A stretch of 64,000 bases of DNA from Niveibacterium terrae (GTDB taxonomy: Bacteria > Pseudomonadota > Gammaproteobacteria > Burkholderiales > Rhodocyclaceae). Every line of letters begins with the position of its first letter. The stretch's first letter is position 1. The DNA lies in contig NZ_CP172404.1 in NCBI RefSeq assembly GCF_048213115.1, positions 3,596,001-3,660,000 of the forward strand. Reading direction: 5' to 3'. The notes beneath the pieces were generated by a model that saw only the letters and a list, made by a program, of their open reading frames with translations, did not search any database and was not told where the DNA came from. This document shows positions 36,851 to 45,272 of the stretch, in pieces. The position numbers and the translations under genes were made by a program.

Positions 36851-38593
36851 ATGTCGCGCCTGTGCCGATCCCTGCTGATTCTGCTGCTGTTGTGCCCGCT
36901 CATCGCGGGCGCGACAGGCTTGGCTTTCCGGATCGAGCGCCTGCCCGACGGAGTCGCTGCCCAAGAAAGCGAAGTGCTGTCCGGGAAGCTCGATTCCAGC
37001 TTCGTCCCGACGACAGTGGCAGCACTGAACGACCTGAGCAGCCCCCGCTGGTTCCGTCTGTTGCCGGAGGCCGACTGGCGGGAGAGTTCTCCCCCCGTCC
37101 TGCAGGTGCGCCAGAGCCGCTTCCAGCAGCTGACCGTTTATCCCCTGGACGGCTCGCCGCCGACCACTCTTTCCGCGCTGGGCCGGAATTTCCCGGCGAG
37201 CCAAACCCGCGGAATCCTGATCTTCCCGCTCGGCGCGACGCTTTCCTCTGCCCAGAGTATCTATCTGCGCGCCAGACTCGACGGCCCGCCGACCCGGCTC
37301 AAGCCCATCGTAACGCTGAACTCGCGCGATGCAGCCCAAGCGGCGACGCTGGCGCATGTCCGGCTCTCATCGGGCGCTTTTGCGGCGCTGATGGCGCTCG
37401 CACTGTGCGCGCTCTGCGTCTGGCTGATCGCCCGCGAACCGCTCTTCCTGATCTATTCGGGCCTGGTCGCCAGCCAGGGCATCTATGTCTGCCTGGCCTT
37501 CTACGAGGGTTACTCGCTGCCCGGCATCGAAAACCTGCTCTTCCTGGGCACCCGGCTTCAAAACTTCTTCGCGTCCCTCGGCGCCTTGATCGCCGTCCAG
37601 TTCGCGCGGAGGATGACCAACGTCAGGCAGATCGCCCCCCGTCTTGACCGGGCTCTGGCCCTGCTGCAAACGCTGTTCCTTTTGCTGCTGCTGGCCGTAC
37701 TGCTGCTTCCCTTCGCATGGCGCTACGGCCTTGCCGCACTGGGCAACTTCGCGATCCTGACCGGAACGATGTTGATCGTCTTTGCCGGCGCGCTCGGCTG
37801 GTGGAAAGGCAGCCGGGCCGCAGCCTTCTTCCTGCTGGCCTGGCTGACGATGCAGGGCTTTACCTTCGCCCACTCCCTCTGCGATTTCCTCGGCCTCCAG
37901 CCCAGTCTCGCCGTCTACTACGGCTTTCCGCTGTCGATGGTGCTCTCCGGTGTCATGCTGGCGCTGGGTCTGGCCGACCGGGTCCGCGAGATGCGTGCCG
38001 CGCTCAGGGAAGCGCAAAAGCATGCCAATACCGATGCGCTGACCGGCGTGCTGAACCGCCGCACGATCCTCGAACGCCTGGATTCGGCGCGCAAGGCCTT
38101 CCGCAATGAGGGCGTCGCGGTCTCGGTGCTGTTCATCGACATCGATCATTTCAAGCGAATCAACGACACTCACGGCCATCTGGTCGGAGATGCCTGCCTG
38201 CGCGAGATCAGCCGCCGCCTGCTGGCGCGTCTGCGCCACTCGGATGCGGTCGGCCGCTACGGCGGCGAGGAATTCCTGATCGTGCTGCGCGGAGTCGAGC
38301 GCGCGGCCGCGGCCGCGCTCGCCGAAGAGATCCGCGAGGCGGTCGGCGTCCAGCCGCTCGACAACATCCGCTTGAGCTGCAGCATAGGCGTCGCGAGCAG
38401 CGGCTCCGACCCGCTTTCCGCGGAGGACCTGATCGCCCGCGCCGATGCAGCGCTCTATGCGGCCAAGAACAGCGGGCGCAACCGCGTCGCGATCGCGCCC
38501 GAATCATCGCTGCTCTCCCCTGACCCGGTCCAGACTGAAGGAGGATTCAATGCCGGCATCCACCCCGAAACCGCAAACCATACGCCCCGGTGA
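36851..38593 (+). CDS. 7TMR-DISM membrane diguanylate cyclase
   Basis: A 580-residue signalling protein. A signal peptide is followed by a periplasmic 7TMR-DISM extracellular domain (about 25-170), seven membrane helices (about 180-385) and a GGDEF domain (about 405-565). The active site reads GRYGGEEF and the inhibitory I-site RHSD lies five residues before it, so cyclic-di-GMP synthesis with product inhibition is expected. The ATG at 36851 begins the signal peptide. The next gene, a permuted papain-like amidase, starts 44 bases before this stop. Confidence 0.92.
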   Translation: MSRLCRSLLILLLLCPLIAGATGLAFRIERLPDGVAAQESEVLSGKLDSSFVPTTVAALNDLSSPRWFRLLPEADWRESSPPVLQVRQSRFQQLTVYPLDGSPPTTLSALGRNFPASQTRGILIFPLGATLSSAQSIYLRARLDGPPTRLKPIVTLNSRDAAQAATLAHVRLSSGAFAALMALALCALCVWLIAREPLFLIYSGLVASQGIYVCLAFYEGYSLPGIENLLFLGTRLQNFFASLGALIAVQFARRMTNVRQIAPRLDRALALLQTLFLLLLLAVLLLPFAWRYGLAALGNFAILTGTMLIVFAGALGWWKGSRAAAFFLLAWLTMQGFTFAHSLCDFLGLQPSLAVYYGFPLSMVLSGVMLALGLADRVREMRAALREAQKHANTDALTGVLNRRTILERLDSARKAFRNEGVAVSVLFIDIDHFKRINDTHGHLVGDACLREISRRLLARLRHSDAVGRYGGEEFLIVLRGVERAAAAALAEEIREAVGVQPLDNIRLSCSIGVASSGSDPLSAEDLIARADAALYAAKNSGRNRVAIAPESSLLSPDPVQTEGGFNAGIHPETANHTPR

Positions 38594-39404
38594 TGTGCTG
38601 TTGCACATGGGCGATGGAGAAATCTCGAAACTGATCGCGTGGGCCAGCAACTCCCGCTACAGCCACTCGGCCCTGGTTCTCGACGACGCGACCCTGATCG
38701 AGGCAACCGGAGCCGGAGTCAAGACCAAGCCCCTCGCCCCCCGACTCACCAACCACCAGGAATTCAGCCTGATCGACGCGTGGCGTTTCGGCGGTGTCGA
38801 CGCCCAGCTGAGCGCGGCCCGGCTCGCAGCGCTCCAGGACTCGGCCCGCTCCTTCATCGGCACCCCCTATCCGCTCAACCAGCTGTTCGAGCTGGGAATC
38901 GTCTGCGCGCTGCGCGACAAACTCGCCTGGCCGGAACCGCTCAAGTGGTTGCTCCGGATCGCGCTGGATCAGGTCGTGCGCTCGGACCCCGGGCAGATGG
39001 TCTGCAGCGAATTCATCTATCGCAGCTTCGCCGACGCAAAGACCGAGCCCCCTGGCGCTCTGCGCCCGGTCATCGAAGTCGTCGCCACCACCCAGCTCCC
39101 CTTCCCGGACATCGACTGGATCGCCTTGTACGAGGAGTACGAGCAGGCCCGCCAAGCATCTCCCCACACCCTGCCTGCGGCGCCGCTGCGCGCCAGCGCG
39201 GCCCCCTCCCCCGCAGTGCCCGCAACGGTCGATCCCGAGCACGCCGCGCTGGCCAGGCAGATCCGCCAGATGCGCCGCGCGGCGCGCACGCCGATCGCGG
39301 GCATTGCCGAAATCGTCGACCCCTGGCCCAATCCGGAGACCGTGACTCCTGAGGATTTCGCGACAAGCCCGAGTTTCGCACTCGCGAGCCACATTCTTTC
39401 CTGA
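38550..39404 (+). CDS. YiiX-like permuted papain-fold amidase/peptidase
   Basis: A 284-residue cysteine hydrolase of the permuted NlpC/P60 (YiiX, LRAT-like) group. In this fold the catalytic His precedes the Cys: His39 in SRYSHSALVLD and Cys152 in MVCSEFIYRSF are in the right order and spacing, and GDVLLHMGDGEISKLI opens the domain. Residues after about 205 are Ala/Pro-rich and probably unstructured. No signal peptide is present. GAAGGAGG precedes the ATG, inside the end of the diguanylate cyclase gene, so the two are coupled. It may cleave peptidoglycan peptides or acyl-amide bonds. Confidence 0.85.
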   Translation: MPASTPKPQTIRPGDVLLHMGDGEISKLIAWASNSRYSHSALVLDDATLIEATGAGVKTKPLAPRLTNHQEFSLIDAWRFGGVDAQLSAARLAALQDSARSFIGTPYPLNQLFELGIVCALRDKLAWPEPLKWLLRIALDQVVRSDPGQMVCSEFIYRSFADAKTEPPGALRPVIEVVATTQLPFPDIDWIALYEEYEQARQASPHTLPAAPLRASAAPSPAVPATVDPEHAALARQIRQMRRAARTPIAGIAEIVDPWPNPETVTPEDFATSPSFALASHILS

Positions 39405-39490
39405 AACAGATAGGGTTCGTCTTGCCGATTGGCGGTCGAGGTCGAATAATCCACTGATGCGGCCGGTCGGGCCGCCAGAGGAATCTCTCG

Positions 39491-40504
39491 ATGAGTCCGA
39501 ACCCCGATCTGTCCTCACGCCTGATCTCGGTGCTGCAGCGCAATTTCCCGGCATTCGGAGATCTCTGGGCACGCTTTCCGGACAACCTGTTCGTGATCCG
39601 CTGCGAAGAGGACGGCGGTTTCACGGTCGTCGCGATCAACCCGGCCCAGCAGAAGAGCATCAGCCTGCTCCCCCGGGATGTCGTCGGGCTATCGATCGAG
39701 CAGGTCGCCCCACCCGAATATCTCGGAGGGATCCTCGCCCACTACCGCGAATGTGTGGCATGCAAAACGCCGCTGAGCTACGAGGAATCGACCAGCGAAC
39801 CAAGCCTGCGCACCCGGCACTGGCAGACGCTGCTCGTGCCGTCCGTGGACCGCAAGGGGCGGGTCGCCTACATCCTGGGCGTCTCCCGCGACATCACCGC
39901 CGTCCGGGCAACGGAAGAAGCTCTGCGGCGCGCCAACGAAGAACTCGAGAAGCGGGTTGCCGAACGCACCGCCGAACTGGAGGAGGCCAACGCGCGCCTG
40001 CTCGAACAGGCGATTCGCGATGGCCTGACCGGGCTCTACAACCGCAGGCATTTCTTTGCACTGGCGGCGCGCGAATTCGGCCTCGCGATCCGCCACACGA
40101 GGCCGATGTCGGTATTGATGATCGATCTCGACCACTTCAAGAAGATCAACGACCGCTTCGGCCACGCCGCCGGTGATCATGTGCTGCAGTCACTGGCCAT
40201 GCAGATGGGTTCAGCGCTGCGCCAGTCCGATCTGCTCGGGCGTTATGGCGGCGAAGAGTTCGCCGCCTTGCTGACCGACACGGTCGAGCTGGAAGCCCGC
40301 CGGATTGCCGAGCGCCTGCGGGCCGAAGTGGCCACAGCCCACATCCATTGGGGCGAGCACCAGCTTGGCTGCACCTTGAGCCTGGGCATCGCGCATATGG
40401 ATCCGGACCGCGACGTCAGCATCGAAGCGCTGATCGAGCGCGCCGATCAGGCTCTGCTCAGGGCCAAGCGGAGCGGGCGCAACCGGATGGAGTTGAGCGC
40501 CTGA
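39491..40504 (+). CDS. PAS-GGDEF diguanylate cyclase
   Basis: A 337-residue soluble diguanylate cyclase. A PAS domain (about 25-140) ends in VSRDITAVRATEEALRR, a coiled-coil linker follows, and the GGDEF domain (about 175-335) has the active GRYGGEEF and an RQSD I-site. It is in the same direction as the membrane cyclase and amidase upstream, with an 86-base gap that may contain its own promoter. The input signal is unknown. It is convergent with an outer-membrane protein gene 3 bases away. Confidence 0.93.
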   Translation: MSPNPDLSSRLISVLQRNFPAFGDLWARFPDNLFVIRCEEDGGFTVVAINPAQQKSISLLPRDVVGLSIEQVAPPEYLGGILAHYRECVACKTPLSYEESTSEPSLRTRHWQTLLVPSVDRKGRVAYILGVSRDITAVRATEEALRRANEELEKRVAERTAELEEANARLLEQAIRDGLTGLYNRRHFFALAAREFGLAIRHTRPMSVLMIDLDHFKKINDRFGHAAGDHVLQSLAMQMGSALRQSDLLGRYGGEEFAALLTDTVELEARRIAERLRAEVATAHIHWGEHQLGCTLSLGIAHMDPDRDVSIEALIERADQALLRAKRSGRNRMELSA

Positions 40505-40507
40505 ACG

Positions 40508-41233
40508 CTAGAACTTGAGTTCGACGTTCAGGTTCAGGTCCGGCCGGGTCTCCCGGCTGTTCAGGTCGACCTGGGCGCCCAGCCCGTAGCTGAACGCAAG
40601 ACTGCGATCGACACGGTAGCGGCCGGAAATCTTCGGGCTCAGGGTGTCGCTCCCCGCATCGACGAGACCCCGGTCGTACTTTCTCGAGCCCTTGCCCGTC
40701 AGATCCAGCGACAACCGCGGCGTCAGATCGACAGAACTCGTCCAGTGGTAGCCGACCGCGAGTTCCCGCCCCGCATCGGCGCTGCGCTCGACCGACATCC
40801 CGAGCTTGACCGCCAGAGGACCGAACTGGGTCTTCAGCTGCGGTTTCACCCCCATGTCCCAAGCCTTCGCGCTGAGCCGGTCCATCTGCCGGGTCAGGTG
40901 CAGACCCAGATCCAGTTTGCCCGGCAAGGGCATCAGCAGCGAATTGGACAGATCGAGCTTGTGATCAACCTTGATCGTATCGAGGCGCGGCGCAGCGCTA
41001 TCCTGGCTGGCTGCGTTCAGCGCGAAGCGGGTCTTGCCGACCTCGCCCAAGCCTAAATCGAGGTGCATGCCCAGAGAGTCGACATCCTCTGCGCCGCTGG
41101 CGCGCTTGGCGCTGAGCGCAAGCTGGGGATCCTCGTTGCGGACGCTGAGCAGCTTCACGGTCTCCGCGCGGGCGCTCAGACTCGCGAGCGCGAGGAGGAG
41201 CAGGCAACAGGATGGACGCAGAAAGGCAAGCAT
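40508..41233 (-). CDS. putative outer-membrane beta-barrel protein
   Basis: A 241-residue exported protein. The signal peptide ends near residue 23 (SARA-E). The mature part consists of alternating hydrophobic/polar strands (KLDLGLHLTR, LAVKLGMSVERS, LAVGYHWTSS, PDLNLNVELKF) and ends in a C-terminal Phe, the hallmark of BAM-assembled barrels. About 10-12 strands can be counted by eye. I do not recognise a family. Function unknown. Confidence 0.72.
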   Translation of the reverse strand: MLAFLRPSCCLLLLALASLSARAETVKLLSVRNEDPQLALSAKRASGAEDVDSLGMHLDLGLGEVGKTRFALNAASQDSAAPRLDTIKVDHKLDLSNSLLMPLPGKLDLGLHLTRQMDRLSAKAWDMGVKPQLKTQFGPLAVKLGMSVERSADAGRELAVGYHWTSSVDLTPRLSLDLTGKGSRKYDRGLVDAGSDTLSPKISGRYRVDRSLAFSYGLGAQVDLNSRETRPDLNLNVELKF

Positions 41234-41356
41234 CCCGACATCATAGCGAAGAGTCAGGCCCCGTCCGGTTACCGCATGTTGCAGGATGCTACCTGACGCA
41301 GGCTCGGCCAGAGGCTACACTCCGCCCTCAGCCTGACCGTTTTTCCGAAAGAAATC

Positions 41357-43303
41357 ATGAGCTTCTCCCGCCATCCGCTCGAACTGCTCGCGCCCGCGAA
41401 GACGGCCGAGATCGCCCGCGAAGCGATCCTGCACGGCGCCGACGCCGTCTATATCGGCGGCCCCTCGTTCGGAGCGCGGGCCAGCGCCGGAAACAGCATC
41501 GCCGAGATCGCTGAGCTGAGCCGCTTTGCGCACCGCTTCGGCGTGCGCATCTTTGCGACGCTGAACACGATCCTGCACGACAACGAACTCGAAGCGGCCC
41601 GCCGCCAGGCGGTGGAGCTTTGGGAGGCCGGCGTCGACGCGCTGATCGTCCAGGACATGGGACTGCTCGAACTGGATCTGCCGCCGATCGCGCTGCACGC
41701 CTCGACCCAGTGCGACATCCGCACGCCGGAAAAGGCACGCTTTCTCGCTGCCGCGGGTTTTTCCCAGCTGGTTCTGGCGCGCGAACTGAATCTCGGCGAG
41801 ATCCGCGCAATCCGCGCCGCGGTGCCCGATGACGTCGCGCTCGAATTCTTCATCCACGGCGCGCTGTGCGTCTCCTACTCCGGCCAGTGCTATCTGAGCC
41901 ACGCACTGACCGGACGCAGCGCGAATCGCGGCGACTGTGCCCAGCTCTGCCGCCTGCCCTATACGCTACAGGACGGACAAGGCCAGGTCATCGCGTTCGA
42001 GAAGCACCTGCTCTCGCTGAAGGACAACAACCAGAGCGCGAACCTCGCTGAGCTCGCCGCCGCCGGAATCAGCAGCTTCAAGATCGAAGGCCGCTACAAG
42101 GACATGAGCTATGTGAAGAACATCACCGCTCATTACCGCCAGCTTCTCGACACCCTGCTCGAAACCCACCCCGAACTCGCGCGCGCCTCATCCGGTCGCA
42201 GCCATTTCGGCTTTTCCCCGGCTCCGGCCAGAAGCTTCAATCGCGGCGCCACCGACTACTTCGTCAATGGCCGGCAGCAGGGCATCGCCGCCTTCGATGC
42301 CCCGGCCCACATCGGTCAGGCCTTGGGGAGGGTGACCCGGCTGGGGGCGGACTGGTTCGAGATCGACAGCGAAGAGGCGCTCGCGAACGGCGACGGCCTG
42401 TGCTGGCTCCACAAGCGCGAAGTCGTCGGAGTGCAGGCCAACCTGGCCCGGCGCGAAGGCAATCACTGGCGCATCGTCCCCAGCCGGCCGCTTTCCACAC
42501 TGCCCGGCCTCCAGCCGAATCTCGTCATCCACCGCAGCCGCGACCACGTCTGGGAGCAGACGCTGCAGAAGAAATCCGCCGAGCGCCGGATCGCCGTCGA
42601 CATGAGGCTCGCCGACACGGCCGAAGGCCTCGAACTCGCGCTCAGCGACGAGGACGGAAACGCCATCAGCGCCCGCATCACGATCGCGAAGGAGGCTGCG
42701 CAAAATCCCGAACGGGCCGAATCCCAGCTACGCGATGGCCTCGCCAAACTGGGCACGAGCATCTTCTCGGCCCGGAAAATCGAAATCGCGACCGCCCAGG
42801 CCTGGTTCGTCCCCGCCTCGGCAATCAACGCGCTGCGCCGCGATGGCATTGCCCGGCTCGAAGAGGAAAGGCTCGCGAAATGGGTTCGCCCCCCTCGCCA
42901 CCCCGAGAGCCTTCCCGCCGAGCCCTATCCGGAAACATCGCTGAGCTTTCTCGCCAACGTCTACAATCAGGCCGCCCGCCGTTTCTACACGCGCCACGGC
43001 GTCACGCTGATCGCCTCCGCCTTCGAAGCGCACGAGGAAGTCGGCGAAGTCGCGTTGATGACGACCAAGCACTGCCTGCGCTTCTCGTTCAACATGTGCC
43101 CGAAACAGGCGAGGCAGATGGGCATCAAGGGCCGGGTCAGCGCCGATCCGCTGACGCTGGTCTGCGGAAACGAGAAGCTCAAGCTCCAGTTCGACTGCCG
43201 GCGATGCATAATGCATATACTCGGCCGTGCGAAACGCCACACCCTGCAGAATCCACCGCCTTCGCTGGAAACACGCTCAAGCAACGGCGAAGAAGGCCGT
43301 TAG
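41357..43303 (+). CDS. rlhA: 23S rRNA C2501 hydroxylation factor RlhA (peptidase U32 family)
   Basis: A 648-residue U32-family protein very similar to E. coli RlhA (YdcP) along its whole length. RlhA is needed for 5-hydroxylation of cytidine 2501 of 23S rRNA. Seen: the N-terminal ELLAPAKTAEIAREAI, HGADAVYIGGPSFGAR, the U32 signature IHGALCVSYSGQCYLS, the Cys-rich TGRSANRGDCAQLCRLPY and KIEGRYKDMSYVKNITAHYR. The late MTTKHCLRFSFNMCP region gives further conserved Cys. The family Cys residues are thought to hold an iron-sulfur cluster. Length matches the E. coli protein. Confidence 0.93.
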   Translation: MSFSRHPLELLAPAKTAEIAREAILHGADAVYIGGPSFGARASAGNSIAEIAELSRFAHRFGVRIFATLNTILHDNELEAARRQAVELWEAGVDALIVQDMGLLELDLPPIALHASTQCDIRTPEKARFLAAAGFSQLVLARELNLGEIRAIRAAVPDDVALEFFIHGALCVSYSGQCYLSHALTGRSANRGDCAQLCRLPYTLQDGQGQVIAFEKHLLSLKDNNQSANLAELAAAGISSFKIEGRYKDMSYVKNITAHYRQLLDTLLETHPELARASSGRSHFGFSPAPARSFNRGATDYFVNGRQQGIAAFDAPAHIGQALGRVTRLGADWFEIDSEEALANGDGLCWLHKREVVGVQANLARREGNHWRIVPSRPLSTLPGLQPNLVIHRSRDHVWEQTLQKKSAERRIAVDMRLADTAEGLELALSDEDGNAISARITIAKEAAQNPERAESQLRDGLAKLGTSIFSARKIEIATAQAWFVPASAINALRRDGIARLEEERLAKWVRPPRHPESLPAEPYPETSLSFLANVYNQAARRFYTRHGVTLIASAFEAHEEVGEVALMTTKHCLRFSFNMCPKQARQMGIKGRVSADPLTLVCGNEKLKLQFDCRRCIMHILGRAKRHTLQNPPPSLETRSSNGEEGR

Positions 43304-43418
43304 TCCTTACGTATTACGGGCATGAAGTCCTGCCGTTTGCGTCAAATGCGCCAGATGCCTATTCTATAGGGCTGGTTTCCCGTTTAACCGGGGTTGAATA
43401 CAGAGCAGGAATCAAGAA

Positions 43419-44627
43419 GTGGCAATCTCGTTCTTCCGCAAAGGACCGTCTGAGGCGGAGCCGCAGAGCAAGAAAGACAAGCTCAAAAGCGCCTCCCAAT
43501 CATCCGGAGATCCGAACACTTCGCTGCTGGATTACTCCCAGTTCGGCGAGGTTCGCGCATTGGCCGCCGCAGCGGGAAAAATCCAGGTCGCCGAACTGTC
43601 GGACACCGACCACCCCGCAATCGAAGAGGCAGCGATCCTGTTCGCGAACGGCACCGATGTCGCCGCAACCGCCGTTCTGGAAGCGGCGATCGAAGAAGGC
43701 GCGGCGAACAACCAGACCTTGTGGTTCATGCTGTTCGACCTCTACCGACTGACCGACGGCCGCGAAGCCTTCGAGCAGCGCGGCGTCGCATTCGCCCAGC
43801 AGTTCGGCCGCTCGCCTCCCGTCTGGTCAGAGCTGGGCCATTCTTCGACCCCCAAGCCCGCCCAAGCCCGCAGCTCGGCGCCGACGATCAGCCTGACCGG
43901 CAACCTCGGCAGTGCTTCGGCCCCGCAGTTCGAGCAGATCGAGAAGATCGCCCAGAAAGCCGGCACATTGCGGATTGAGCTGGCCCGGCTCAAGAGCGTC
44001 GATGACAGCGGCTGCGAGCTTCTGCTCGCACTGCTGCAGCGTTTGCGTCAGGCCAGAGTCAAGGTTCATCTGTCCAGCCCGCGCACGATGCTCGCGATGA
44101 TCGAAAACCATGCCCAGCCCGGACGCCGCGAAGGCAAGGCAAGCTGGCTGATGGTGCTCGAACTGATCCAGGCCCTTGGCGAAGCCGACCGCTTCGACGA
44201 AGTCGCGCTCGACTACGCGATCACTTTCGAAGAGTCGCCCCCTTCGTATGAAGCGCCGGCAGAGGGCGCGCTGACGACGACCTCGCTGAAACAGCCGCAG
44301 GAGAGTTCTGACGCCTCCGAGCTGGAACTCGTCCCGATCGAAGAGGAAGCACCCCAGTTCGTACTTGAGGGCGAACTGTCCAGCAGCCAGAGCGAGACGA
44401 TCCAGAATCTGGCCAAGTACGGCGCCGATCGCAAGCTCATCAAGATCGACGCGAGCCGCCTGCAGCGGATGGACTTCGTCAGCGCCGGCACGCTCTTCAA
44501 TGTACTGGTTCGCTTCCAGACCCAAGGCAAGCAGTGCGCGATCCTCGGCCTGAACGCGATGGTCGCCGCGCTGCTGCGCGTGATCGGCGTCGATCAGGTC
44601 GCCACGCTGGAGCTTCGTCGCAGCTGA
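43419..44627 (+). CDS. tandem STAS-domain protein upstream of hslVU
   Basis: A 402-residue soluble protein with two STAS-like domains, about residues 145-240 and 310-400. Each has the beta-alpha core that ends in a DDSGCELLLALLQRL- or MDFVSAGTLFNVLVRF-type helix, where the Ser/Thr of anti-sigma antagonists sits (VDDSGC and FVSAG). The first 140 residues include a TPR-like helical region. It begins with a GTG at 43419 (VAISFFRK), as relatives do. The gene directly precedes hslV. A role in an anti-sigma partner switch or a structural scaffold is possible; no kinase or anti-sigma gene is adjacent. Confidence 0.8.
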   Translation: MAISFFRKGPSEAEPQSKKDKLKSASQSSGDPNTSLLDYSQFGEVRALAAAAGKIQVAELSDTDHPAIEEAAILFANGTDVAATAVLEAAIEEGAANNQTLWFMLFDLYRLTDGREAFEQRGVAFAQQFGRSPPVWSELGHSSTPKPAQARSSAPTISLTGNLGSASAPQFEQIEKIAQKAGTLRIELARLKSVDDSGCELLLALLQRLRQARVKVHLSSPRTMLAMIENHAQPGRREGKASWLMVLELIQALGEADRFDEVALDYAITFEESPPSYEAPAEGALTTTSLKQPQESSDASELELVPIEEEAPQFVLEGELSSSQSETIQNLAKYGADRKLIKIDASRLQRMDFVSAGTLFNVLVRFQTQGKQCAILGLNAMVAALLRVIGVDQVATLELRRS

Positions 44628-44630
44628 CCC

Positions 44631-44658
44631 CTTGCTTTGTGCGCCGGCGGCCTCATTG
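44631..44658 (+). promoter_or_regulatory. candidate heat-shock (sigma-32) promoter of hslVU
   Basis: CTTGCTT, 13 bases, then CCTCATTG closely follows the RpoH consensus (CTTGAAA, N13-17, CCCCATTT). It stands just after the STAS gene and about 44 bases before the hslV start. hslVU is a classic heat-shock operon, so the position makes sense. Confidence 0.55.
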
Positions 44659-44701
44659 TCTGGTGACGGCCGCCTGTCGCGGCATCACATCGGGAAAGCG
44701 C

Positions 44702-45241
44702 ATGGAGCAATACCACGGCACCACCATCGTCTCGGTTCGCCGCGACAAACAGGTTGCGCTGGGCGGCGACGGACAGGTCACGCTCGGCAACATCGTCGTC
44801 AAGGGAACAGCCCGCAAGGTGCGCAGGCTCTACCACGGCAAGGTTCTCGCCGGATTCGCCGGCGGCACCGCCGACGCCTTCACGCTGTTCGAGCGTTTCG
44901 AAGCCAAACTCGAAAAACATCAGGGCCACCTGCTGCGCTCGGCGGTCGAGCTCGCCAAGGACTGGCGAACCGACCGGATGCTGCGCCGGCTCGAAGCGAT
45001 GCTGATCGTCGCCGACACCGAGAGCACGCTGATCCTGACCGGCAATGGCGATGTGCTCGAACCCGAGCAAGGCATCGCCGCGATCGGCAGCGGCGGAGCC
45101 TACGCCCAGTCCGCGGCCCGAGCCCTGCTTGAGAACACTGAACTGGCTCCGCCCGAAGTCGTCAAGAAGGCGCTGACGATCGCCGGCGACCTGTGCATCT
45201 ACACGAACCAGAGCCACACGATAGAAACCCTCGAGTGGTGA
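44702..45241 (+). CDS. hslV: ATP-dependent protease peptidase subunit HslV
   Basis: A 179-residue proteasome-like threonine peptidase that forms the HslVU (ClpQY) protease. After removal of MEQYHG the new N-terminus would be the catalytic Thr7 (TTIVSVRR). The conserved GGDGQVTLG, AGFAGGTADAFTLFERFE and AIGSGGAYAQ segments are all present. The ATG at 44702 is chosen by homology. The hslU gene follows after 31 bases. A sigma-32-like promoter lies upstream. Confidence 0.96.
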   Translation: MEQYHGTTIVSVRRDKQVALGGDGQVTLGNIVVKGTARKVRRLYHGKVLAGFAGGTADAFTLFERFEAKLEKHQGHLLRSAVELAKDWRTDRMLRRLEAMLIVADTESTLILTGNGDVLEPEQGIAAIGSGGAYAQSAARALLENTELAPPEVVKKALTIAGDLCIYTNQSHTIETLEW

Positions 45242-45272
45242 GCCGTCCCACCCCCCTCTTGAAAGCCAAGCC

